A DNA stretch of 64,000 bases from Progne subis subis (Eukaryota > Chordata > Aves > Passeriformes > Hirundinidae): assembly GCA_022316685.1 (NCBI GenBank), contig JAKJHU010000030.1, positions 14,211,360 through 14,275,359 on the forward strand, in the 5' to 3' direction. The notes below the pieces were generated by a model, which worked only from the letters and a program-made list of their open reading frames with translations, made no database searches and had not been told where the DNA came from. The translations under genes were made by a program, and so were the position numbers. Positions 9,626 through 19,575 of the stretch are shown piece after piece; position 1 is the stretch's first letter; each line of letters opens with the position of its first letter.

Positions 9626-12600
9626 GACTAAACACCCACACTATTAAACAGGTCTTGAGCACTTATGAACTTTCTAGCACTAACTTCCTATGACATTATC
9701 ATTTTATCTAATGGACCAAGGAGCACAAAATCAATTCAGGATTCCTCCCTAGTGTCAGCACTGATAAACTGTGGTGAGGTCTCTCCTGTCTGTCTCCCTT
9801 TTGGTCCTGGATGCTTCCACCTCTAGGACATATATGTAAAGGGATATTAAAAAATAGTTGAGTCAATTCTCAGCAAATGAAGAGCATATTGATATTCCAT
9901 AAAGAACAAATGGATGAAATGTTTTAAAAGTTTGATACTATTTATTACTTTTATTACACACCTACCATCACAGGATGTTGTATTTTTTAATAGTCTTAAT
10001 TCCCCTAAAAAGAATTTACTGAATGTTAATTTCAAGTGACTTGCAAGATAAATACCAACTTAATGGTAGGAAAATTTTCATATGGCCACTGTGTACCTTA
10101 GCAATGAATGCACACTTTCATGAGTAGAGAGGCTGACACTTTTAAATCTAAGTTTAGAGAGGTAGTGTATTTCTCTTACAAAGTATGAGTTGATTCTACT
10201 CTGGAAACAGACAGTTGGTTCTCAGGAATAAATATCTATCACTTTCCACTATGACTAATTTTCAAGGGTATTGCTGCTGTTTTCTTGGTGTTAAAGAGGA
10301 TCTGACCTCTGTTGATCTCTGTGGTCCACTTTGAAGTGCATTGGTGGTCAGTTATTACTGTTTACATGTATTTATATGGTTTGAGGGCTAAAGGGAAGGT
10401 GTCCTTTTAGTGCTAGGTGCTGTACAAATAAAAGTGAAGGGTGGTCCAAGGAAGAGCCTACAGCCCAAGAATGGCATCAGAATCTGATGTTCTGTACAGT
10501 TCCTAAAAAGAGAAAATAAACTAATTATATTCTAAACAGTAGAACCATGCATATCTATTTTAGCTATTTACAGACTAATTTCAGCAACAGTGAAGGAATA
10601 GTTTCAAAGGCAAAAAGGTCAGGTACAAACTCTGCCATGGAAGAAAGCCTATGTAAGTCATGTGCCAAATTTCTTTCTTATCTTCAATTTTTTTTCCCCC
10701 ACAGCTCTACAGGAGCAGCATTGCTTCCCCAGGAGAAGTGCCACATCTGAAGTGAAATGTTGATACTGTTTAGCACTTGAGCCATCATACACATTACACA
10801 TGAACAAAAAGTTAGTAATAGAAGGCAATTAAAACTACAAAAAGATTTAAATTGGCAGAACAGGATTAATCCTAGAGTCACATGTTGGAAACAGCACTTC
10901 TTTTCTCTGCCAATGCTGGCTGTTTTCCCAAATTTTATTTATACAGCAATTTGTCCAGGCTACTTTCAAAAGCTCCAAATTATCAGAACTTTTGTGTCTT
11001 TTCAGAAACCCTAAAACGTGCTCAAGACTACCACAAATTTTAAAATTTCTTCCTACATAATTTAACAATGTCTGCCTCAGTCTCAAGAATGTCTTCCCAC
11101 CTTTGGAGAAAAATCTTGTGGACATGCCTCCTTTCGTATAAGGCAGACCCCTCACCCTTTTTCCTCAGGGACCATTTGAGGAAGACAAATGGGCACAGTA
11201 TCCAGCAGACCAGGGATGTCTTCCATAATCACTCAGGCCATTTCCATGGGTGACAGAGGATGGGCATCCTGGACTCATCCCAGAGCAGAGGCCCAGCTCC
11301 TCTGGGCCTTCCTGGAACATTCATTTTCCTGGAAGCTGGACTTGCAGAAGACACTTTCAAACCCTTCCTGATCACCTGGTCTGCATCTTTGGATAACTAA
11401 ATGCCTTCAGGAAGTAATTATATCTGTCACCCCAACTGACTTCATCTTTAATCAACAGGGAGAGAAGCCCAGCCAGAAGACAACGGATCCTATCCAAGTA
11501 AATATCTACATGATCATGGAGAAAAGCCTGTGAATTTCCATAGATAGGCTGGAAAAAGTGCTAAGCTTTGAAGGCTGATTTTCAGGTGTCTGGATGCAAT
11601 TAAGGTGCCTTCATCTCAGCCCTCCACAAGTAAAACAGAGATAACCTTCTATCCAACCTGGGAGATGGGAAGAAAACTCAGTTCATATAATGCAATACTT
11701 TGCCACATAAAATAATATAGTGGATGCTATGCTGCTATGTGACCATGCTGATGCAGGGTCAGACATACAGATAATGGTCCAAACAGAAGAACAGCAGTCC
11801 CTGCAGCTGCTGCAGAAACATTTTCTGTAATGCTGTTACTCACCACAATATGCACAGGAGCCTGACAAAACATAGAACTCATAAGTGCCTCATCCCTGTC
11901 AAAACCATTATCCTTCCAGTGTCTGTTTTCACTTCATTATAAGACAGTCAGCATGGACATGCCAGATGTCAAAGGATCTCACCTGAGTCTTCAATATGCA
12001 GGCACCATCATCTCAGGCCATCAGTCCCTCAAATGTGGCTGGCCTCTGCAAAATGGAATTCATTAAGTGAGTGGTCCAAGTGGTCTGGAACACATTAAAG
12101 TAAAAGGAAACAATGCTGTACAATGAATTTTTATCCACTGAAATGTGTTACGGTGCTTATCAGGTATTTGTGTAAGCTGGCTCTATGGTAATATCAAGCT
12201 GATAATGATTTGCAGTTCCATTAACTGCTGTGAGGCAGCAGGAAAAAGAGACATGATAAAAAAAGCAGCCACACAGGGACAAGCAATTCCTGGTTTAAAA
12301 AGGCAATTTATGTGTTAAGTGAATTGTTTCTGTTGAGCAGGTAAAATGACTGCTCTGGATATTGAAGGCTTCAATTTTACTCATCATAACTTTACCTGTA
12401 GGAGCATCGCCAATAAAGGGCAACATTCCTCTCTTATCCATTTTGAGGGAGCAACTTACTGTGACTTACACTTTAAAAGTCTTGTTTATTTGTTCCCAGA
12501 ACTGCTGCTTTGGTCTGGAAAGAGAGAAATTTTGTAAGCAGTCCCTACTTCAAAGAGTTTAAAATTCAAGCTTATATATAGCACAGTGAGAGATCACATC

Positions 12601-13851
12601 TAACAATGAGGTGTAAGTGGAAAAGGAAAGAATAAAGTCATATATACCAAAGAATAAATGCCTTCACAGTGTGATTCAATCATGCTTTTGGCTGGTTATC
12701 ACAGACAACAAGTATTGGAACTAAAATAAGGGCCCTATGATAAAGCCTTGTTAAAATCTCTTCTTGATGACCTGATAGAAAAAATATAGTCCTAAATGAG
12801 TAAGCTGTATGAAGAGAAGGACTGGAAAAGCACAGATGTTTGTCTTCTGCAGGAGTAGGATATGGAACAATATGAATATGGATTAAAGAAAAGTATGAAC
12901 AAAGATATCACATAACCTTTCATGTGGATGAGTCAGCTTTGACAACATTGGTGGCCAGACAATGACAGAAAGATCCATTTACATGAGTAGGGTAATCACT
13001 GGCTGTAGGTTTACACAAAAGAACAGCTCCAAATAGAAGGTAGATTTCAGACAATTTTTCTATATTTGCCTGAGATATGGCAGACCTGGTTTCAAATTCT
13101 AGGTCTCAAGAGACAGATGTTAAGATCTTTACTTGGCCATGAAGGTCCTGAGGGGTCTTTCTGAAGGGAAATGGGAATTCACATGAAAAACATTTTTCCC
13201 ATGGGATTATGCCGGTCTTGGTTGTCACTATTATCACTGTGGAAAGAGTAGAAGGTGACAAAATATACTAAGGTAGTTAAAAAGATTGGTGAAGAGGTAT
13301 GGAAGGCTGAAACAAGACTGCATGGAAGGAGTGAGGGATTATGCTGAAAACACTTCAGTCTCTTCACCTGACTCTTACGGTTATCCACACACCTTTAGAT
13401 TAGTATTAGAGGTGAGGCAGGTACTTGATGACACATGGATGAAACCCAGATGCTGGCACAGCTGTTATCAGATATTCCTGGCTTCTCATCCCACTGTCAC
13501 CTTACAGGTGTTGATGAATCATGAAGTCTTTTAAACAGCCAAGCTAAGACATGAAGCACTAGCATGTGTCTCCATCAGTCACTAGTACTGGATATCTAGC
13601 ACAAACTAAAAATACAGTGTAAGGATATAATGATATTAACCCAAAATATTCACCAGACTTCAAATATTTATGGTTCATGAGCTTTCTGAGTCAAAGACAG
13701 CATCTCTGTACTGATTATGCCTTGGATTTTTCTGCCATGAATTTGTTCACCCACTTTTTGAACTGATTTTTTTTTTTTTTTACTTAGTGTTCTGCAGCAC
13801 AGCCTTAGCATCACATTATTTAGGTTAATACCCACTTTATTTTTTTTATCA
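9626..13851. other. Unannotated sequence, mostly single-copy-looking
   Basis: No coding exon or RNA gene recognised. 11060-11370 has overlapping frames in two phases without domains. The only repeat hint is at 10405-10470, listed separately. Confidence 0.55.
10405..10470 (+). repeat. Possible ancient interspersed-repeat remnant
   Basis: TTTTAGTGCTAGGTGCTGTACAAA followed about 25 bp later by AAGAGCCTACAGCCCAAG recalls a consensus (GTGCTAGGTGCTGTACAAA ... AAGAGCTTACAGTCTAA) seen widely in amniote genomes. Only this short core is visible. The family name is not assigned. Confidence 0.35.
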
Positions 13852-14010
13852 ATCATAGAATCACTAAAGTCGGAAAGGACCTTTAAGATCATTAAGTCCA
13901 TCTGTCAACACAGTACCACCCCTGTGCTCACCATTAAAACGTGTCTTCAGGTGACATTATCTGCATGTTTTGGGGACACTTCCATAGTTTCTGAACACTT
14001 TGTTTTGAAC
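13852..14010 (-). mobile_element. CR1 LINE 3' end, truncated
   Basis: Starts on plus with ATCATAGAATCACTAAAGTC, the reverse complement of the CR1 3' terminus, then GGAAAGGACCTTTAAGATCAT and ATTAAGTCCATC. It runs as 3' UTR for about 160 bp before the similarity fades. 5'-truncated, as is usual for CR1. Confidence 0.85.
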
Positions 14011-14029
14011 CAGACTTCTACAAGTTTCA

Positions 14030-14690
14030 TTTGATACCTTCTATTGATCATCTTAGGGAGGTCATTTCATATTGCCATTCTTCACACTTCATGATTTTAT
14101 AGACTCCTCTGGGAAGTTTCCAGGCTGATGAATCTTAGTTTGCTTATTTGTTTTTTCTAGAGCAAAATATTCTTATCTTTGACAATCTTTGATGATTTCT
14201 GACACCCTTTTTCTACCCTTTTGTTTTTTATTTCTTTTACTATCCCTATTTATCTAGTGAAATAGGGTGAAGGAATAAGAAGTTATGTTGTACATTCGAG
14301 ATGAGAGCACATCATGGATTTGTTTCATTATCCATGCAAAATAATCCTTATACTTGATTTTTTTTGTTTGACTATTGCTAGGAGTATGTAAAATTGGTGG
14401 TAATAACTCCAGAATCTCATTTTTGCATTGCAATAGCTATTCAGAGTTCATCACTGGATGCATAAATACAAGATTGTTTTTCTCTTGTGCATCAATTTAC
14501 ATTACATGGAATTTCATCCATTATTTCATCAACCAGTAATTTAGCACCCTGAGGTCCTTCTGTAATTCCTTGTAGCTGCCTTCATGAGCAACTTGTCCCT
14601 TCTCAGGTTCTTATTGAATATATTGGACAGGATGAAATTTAACATAAGCGCTACCCAGAGCAAATAACACGAGGCCCTTGGTTAGCTGTA
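14030..14690 (-). mobile_element. Ancient LINE relic (CR1/L3-like, amniote-wide type)
   Basis: Plus-strand blocks CACTTCATGATTTTATAGAC (about 14085-14105), GAATTTCATCCATTATTTCATC (14510-14530), CTGAGGTCCTTCTGTAATTC (14549-14570) and TTATTGAATATATTGGACAGGAT (14611-14633) fall in the order of a LINE found in turtles, crocodiles and birds. Spacing is stretched and identity is low, so it is old. Placed on the minus strand because the same family shows coding sense on that strand. Limits are approximate. Confidence 0.5.
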
Positions 14691-14698
14691 AGTGATAC

Positions 14699-14803
14699 CA
14701 GAATCACACAGAATCACAGAAAGTTTGGGGTTGGCAGAGTCACATGAAGATACCCAAGTGCAACCCCCATGCTAAAACAAGCTTACCTAGAGCAGGTGAC
14801 TGT
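14699..14803 (-). mobile_element. CR1 LINE 3' end, truncated
   Basis: Begins CAGAATCACACAGAATCACAG on plus (the reverse of the CR1 terminal repeat), then AAGTTTGGGGTTGGCAGAGTCAC and CCTAGAGCAGGTGAC, the CR1 3' UTR order. About 105 bp remain. Confidence 0.8.
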
Positions 14804-17159
14804 AAATGTAGACTTATATTTGCTGAAATATATAATCAAATTTCCACACCACTAAAAGGCCTCAAAGTAAGCATATTTCCATTCTCACAGCACTAGTACT
14901 GCCTTGGAAAGCCCCTGGATAACTCTTAAAAAGACAGATTTGACTGTAGACAGAAAATATTTCTGTTAAATAAGGTAAAAAACTCTTCACATTGGCCTAA
15001 CAGATAAATGTCTCTAGCTCTGCGAGTTAGAGTACTATATGGATGAGTTCTGAATAGATTAAATTTTTGCATTTCTGTATTCTATAGTAGATTTTTTCCT
15101 AGCTGATTCTGTGGTGATTCCAGGTACCCTGTTCAGAGTCACCAGGATTTTTCCTGGTTAAATATATATGATTTAACAACGTTTAGCCAGATTGACCTGT
15201 ATCCTCATCCATTTCTATGATACTGCACTCTTTGCAGTCAAATTGGATTTGCAAGTGATCCTTGTAATGAGGGACAAAACCTGCATTAAGCATTATTAAC
15301 TCTAATAATCCTAATAAAAATTAATTTAGAAAAAGGAAGGATTTGAAATCTGACTCGTTAAATTCAGGGGATCAAGAGTCACTATGGCACACAGCCCTTG
15401 CCTTTTAACCTGTCACAGTTTTCACTTATTTCAGAAGTCATTCAAGCATTAAAAAACAGATGAATTTTTATTCCCACTTCATTTGATGTTATGTAATGCT
15501 ATTTTTCAATGTATCTCAGCCAGTATTATTCTAGCTTCAGTTAAAACATATCAGAATCACATTTCTCTTACAAGAATGACTCACTAGACAGTAAGACTGA
15601 AACATGTTGGATGACTGTTAAAAGGGCAGAAGCCCAAAGTCTTTCAGTCTTAAGAATTCTGGGGAATTTCAAAAACCTTTCAATATCTAAGACAGTCCCT
15701 GTTCAGGAATAATTGTCACAAAGCTAGCTGATAGACCAATAAATTAATAAATGAATGACAAATGCAGAGTCCCCTGCAGACCTAGTGTTTGAACAAAGAA
15801 CCTTGTCCAGAACCAAAACAAAGAAGGCTCAGTGTCTGTCCTGTCCCAGTGTGTTATCAGGAACACAGGGATGCAGAGAGTTCAGCTTTTTATCCATGTG
15901 TTAACCCCAAATATGTTGACATTTGGAACACCAAGACACAACATAATTTAACCGAACAGCTTACTGATTGAAAATAAAACACCCAATTGAAGCTCTGAAG
16001 ATAACATTATGGTAACAGAGATTTCTTCAGAAATGGATTGAGACCACTTAAACAGAACATCCATGTTCAGAGCAAGGCAAAAGCATGCGCTCAAACTCAT
16101 TTGAATACCTTCTCAATTAGGCTATTATCTGTAAATAATTTCTTATTTCAGACCTGTGATAAGTTATTTGCCAAATTTAAGGCATTAGGATAATCTCTTG
16201 ACACAGGTAGTGTTTAGCCACTGCTATTTAAAGGCAAGATTCAAATGTTTCCTTCTGTAAGGCTTAATCTAAACCAATTCCATATACATTCTTTTAATTG
16301 CAAAACTTGTTTTTGAAGATTAGCTATCCACACAAATCTCGAAGTGCCTCATCCCATCCTGTTGTGGTTAGCCTCCCATGTACCTGCAGTGAATGAAAAA
16401 AATCTTTGCAAACTACAGAAAAGTAACTCTCCCCACTACATGGCACACGATAAGAAGTTTGTACATCAAATATCACTAGAAACACATCACAAGCTGTCCC
16501 ACCCAGGAGTTCTCACTAAAAAGTAATCTATATTGAAGGTTTCCAAAACTGTGATCTATGAGTAATGGGTGGCTCACCAGTTATAAGTGATCCACACCTG
16601 GCCTGTGAAGCCATGCTGAGGAGCAGATGAGTTCATGACAACCTGCAGCGCTTCTCATAGACCAATAGAGTATTGCAAGTGCTGTCCTGCACGATTGAAT
16701 CTTTGTGTTTTAAAAGATTGTGTTTTCTCCAGGCAACAGAGCGCTTGCTGACATAAATACATAAAAGACTATATAAAACAAGGAGAAAGTGAAATGTTCT
16801 TCATCTGGTGTGGTCGGAGATTAGGGGGGAAAAAAAAAAAATTGGAAAATTCAGATTAAATATTAAAGAAATTTTTCTCCTGGGAAAGTTAATAATGGAA
16901 TAATTGACCTGGGGCAGCTCTCAACTCTCTGCAACTGAGGTCATTTGTCACAGACAGGATAATATGTGTCAAAAATAATACAGTTTTGGCTGATCCTGAC
17001 ACTAAGGAAAAGAGTAAGACTAGGAAAGATCTCAAGATAGCTCAGATCTCTGTCCACATCTTTAGACAGTTAAAATAAATTACCAATCAACTGCTAAATC
17101 CTTCAAACAGTCTCCTTCCCTTACTATGAAAGAGGATCTTCACCTGTGTCAGGGCAATA
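14804..17159. other. Unannotated, single-copy-looking sequence
   Basis: AT-rich. A12 at 16830-16841. No gene or named repeat recognised on either strand. Confidence 0.55.
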
Positions 17160-17955
17160 CCAGATATTGGTAGGGTGGGTGGTGAGTGAATTGAGAAGAG
17201 CCCTGTGGAGAAGCTCGTGGGGGTACCTGGATGTGACCCAGCAATGTGCTCTTGTGCAGCCCACAAAGCCAAGCCTATTCTGGGCTGCAGCAAAAGCAGC
17301 GTGGCCAGCAGGGCAAGGGAGGTGACTTTCTCCCTCTATCCTGCTCTTGTGAGACCCCACCTAGAGTGCTTCCTCCAGCTCTGCAGTTCCTCAGTATAAG
17401 AAAGACATGGAGCTGTTGGAGCAGGTCCCAGAGGGCTGCAGAGGTTTTCAGGGAGTTAGAGCACCCCTGTCCTTTGAGGACAGGCTGAGAGTGCTGAGGC
17501 TGTTCAGCCTAGAGAAGAGAAGGCCCTGAGGAGACCTTACAGCACCTTCCAGTACCTGAAGGGGGGCTAATAGAAAGATGGGGAGGGACTTTTTATAAGT
17601 GCACGTAGTGACAGGACAAGGGGAAATGGCTTCAAACAGAAATAAGGTAGATATAGATTTAGATTAGTCCACAGCTGGGGAGTAGGAACTAGACAATTTA
17701 AAGGTCCCTTCTAACCCAGGCCATTCTATGATTCTATAATATTAGGAAGGTATTCTTTACTGTAAGGGTGGTGAGGCACTGGAACAGGTGTCCCAGAGGG
17801 GTTCTGGATGCCTGATCCCTGGAAGTGTTCAAGACCAAGCTAGATGGGGCTCTGAGCAACCTTGTCTAGTGGAAGGTGTCTCTGCCCATGATGGGCCAGG
17901 GGTTGGAACTAGGTGATTTTTGAGGTTCCTTCCAACCCAAACCAGTCTCTGATTC
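17160..17955 (+). mobile_element. CR1 LINE 3' half, interrupted by a second CR1 tail
   Basis: The plus strand reads the C-terminal part of CR1 ORF2: SSVASRAREVTFSLYPALVRPHLE at about 17299-17370, then the TTCAGCCTAGAGAAGAGAAGG block, the ACAAGGGGAAATGGCTTCAA block, GGTAGATATAGATTTAGATTA, and the 3' UTR with GTGGTGAGGCACTGGAACAG and CCTGGAAGTGTTCAAGACC. It ends TGATTCCATGCTTCT. Several frameshifts and stops make it dead. At 17667-17738 the order is broken by a CR1 tail (separate entry), after which the expected ATATTAGGAAG resumes. The 5' limit is approximate. Confidence 0.9.
17667..17738 (+). mobile_element. CR1 3' tail (about 72 bp) inserted in another CR1
   Basis: Contains GGAACTAGACAATTTAAAGG, TCCCTTCTAACCCAGG and the terminal CCATTCTATGATTCTATA, i.e. 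only the last part of a CR1 3' UTR. It sits between the host blocks TAGATTTAGATTA and ATATTAGGAAGG, which are contiguous in intact CR1. Same orientation as the host. No clear target duplication. A template jump during reverse transcription is the alternative to a second insertion. Confidence 0.75.
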
Positions 17956-18066
17956 CATGCTTCTCCATTTCTTGACATTTTTGTGGTGCTGAGAATGGAC
18001 AGAATTTAGCAAAATAAATAAATTTTTTGCATTTCAGAAGGTCCCAATATTTATTTGTTTCTGATG

Positions 18067-18072
18067 TTTACC
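18067..18072. repeat. Left target-site duplication TTTACC
   Basis: Identical to 18786-18791 and directly outside the LTR TG start. Confidence 0.8.
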
Positions 18073-18447
18073 TGTGGTGGTGCAGAACTGTTTTATTAGG
18101 TTTTTGTAAGAAGTTTATGTTATGGTTCATTTCACTGTATCCCCAATTTTGTATCCCTTTTGTGTCGTCTGTATAATAAGGTGTTTTGTGTCAATTATCC
18201 CACCCCTCACATGGCATGTAACATCCCCTCTGCCCCCCCTCACTCTGGGGCAGCCTGTCTATCACTCCAGGGGTCCCTCCCAGATTGCGAAACCTCAGGG
18301 AGAGGGCTTCGGGTAGATAGGTAGCCTGGGGGAATTCTTTTCCTCTGGAGGTGGTTGGTCCGAGGCTTGGGGGTGGGCACACCTTGTTACCCCCTGAATC
18401 CCCTGATTTGCTGTCTTGTTGTATCCTCCCTGGAACCCCTCCCCCGC

Positions 18448-18454
18448 TTATAAG
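18448..18454 (+). promoter_or_regulatory. LTR TATA box
   Basis: TTATAAG within CCCGCTTATAAGGTAGAGG at the expected U3/R border; AATAAA follows 146 bp later. Confidence 0.65.
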
Positions 18455-18599
18455 GTAGAGGAGGGAGATTCAAACTCTCTCCGAGCAGCTCCTCGCTCAG
18501 CAGCTCTTCGCTCAGCTACCTCGCTCTCAGCTGCTCAGCTCTCAGCCTCTGAGCTCTCGCCTCTGAGCTTGGAGCTCTCTGCTTCTCAACTCTGGAGCT

Positions 18600-18605
18600 A
18601 ATAAA
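18600..18605 (+). promoter_or_regulatory. LTR polyadenylation signal AATAAA
   Basis: Within GAGCTAATAAACATC, with a T-rich stretch just after it, at the R/U5 position. Confidence 0.7.
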
Positions 18606-18785
18606 CATCTTTTAACCTGCTAAGCTGAGAGCCAGCCTTTTCTCTTCTGCTGCCGTTGACTGTCTCAACATACGGTGTCCAGCTGCTAAGCCGAGAAGCC
18701 GAAAGGAACTGGATACCTCTGTGTCTGTGTTGACCGAGCTAGCCAGAGGTCCTCTCCCGCCCGGAGTGGGAAAAAACCAGATACA

Positions 18786-18791
18786 TTTACC
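18786..18791. repeat. Right target-site duplication TTTACC
   Basis: Follows the terminal ACA of the LTR and matches 18067-18072. Confidence 0.8.
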
Positions 18792-19399
18792 TACACTCCA
18801 AATCCCATTAGTACTAAATCCATACTCATTTAATAACTAGCAGTGGTACTTCTTGCCAAATAACATTTTCTGAGACTTTTTTCCCTTCTGTTAGAAGTGG
18901 GGCACCCAAAATGAGTTTAGTGGCATTCAGTACCCTATCAAAGGAGACCAATTATTTGAAATAAGGAATATGCCTCTCTGCAGAGGGAAGATAACCTTCA
19001 CAGACATCCTGAACATTTGCCTACCCCAGAAGAGAGCTTTCCCAAGCACTGCAATTGTGCTAATACCAGGCACATCTTTCAGCCTTCATCCCTGTCTATG
19101 ACTGCAGAATTGCAGACAAAGCAGCCAGAACCAGACTTCTTTCCATGGTAAGTAAATTGAGGAGGAAAGGGCTCATTAGAGTTCACTTTCTGAACTCACA
19201 CTCAGGATTAGATAGTTTCCAAGTGAATCCCTGCAAGCAGTCAGTCTCTGACAGCAATTATATGGTGAGTTTTGACTGAGTAAACAGCAAGGAAGATTTC
19301 TGATGTGCCATAAAATTGGAACACTGAGATAAAATACACAGGCTGAGAGGGCTAAAGGGGAGACAGATGCAACCAAGAAGTCTGTAGTAATTTCCCTGT
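18792..19399. other. Unannotated, single-copy-looking sequence
   Basis: No repeat or gene recognised. The left edge is the pre-insertion site of the LTR. Confidence 0.55.
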
Positions 19400-19575
19400 T
19401 ATGTGATAAATGTATACATATACACACACACAAAGCACTTATATATACACATATTTAGACTTATAAGCATATGCACTCACATCTATATAGCCATATATGT
19501 GTATATATCCACTCATTCATATATATTCACATATCTACTACATGAGTGTGTAAATATATATATATACATAATTAA
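19400..19575. repeat. AT/AC-rich low-complexity region
   Basis: Mixed TATA, CACA and TATG dinucleotide runs, including ACACACACAC near 19423-19432 and TATATATATA near 19554-19564. Weak inverted symmetry follows from the composition. Confidence 0.85.

Larger units (their letters stand above)
18073..18785 (+). mobile_element. Solo LTR (endogenous retrovirus, ERVK-like by 6-bp TSD), 713 bp
   Basis: Starts TGTGGTGGTGCAGAACTG and ends CCAGATACA, flanked by perfect TTTACC copies. U3 runs from 18073 to about 18470, with a TTATAAG box at 18448-18454. AATAAA is at 18600-18605, and about 180 bp of U5 follow. Between them (18483-18597) lies a pyrimidine-rich imperfect tandem array of CTCAGC/CTCTGAGCT units. 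The first 20 bases and many U3 blocks match the minus-strand LTR at 5396-6111, and the lengths are nearly equal (713 and 716 bp), so both belong to one family. R/U5 differ, suggesting different subfamilies. No internal retroviral coding sequence adjoins it, so it is a solo LTR. Frames at 18122-18601 are chance frames within it. Confidence 0.88.
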
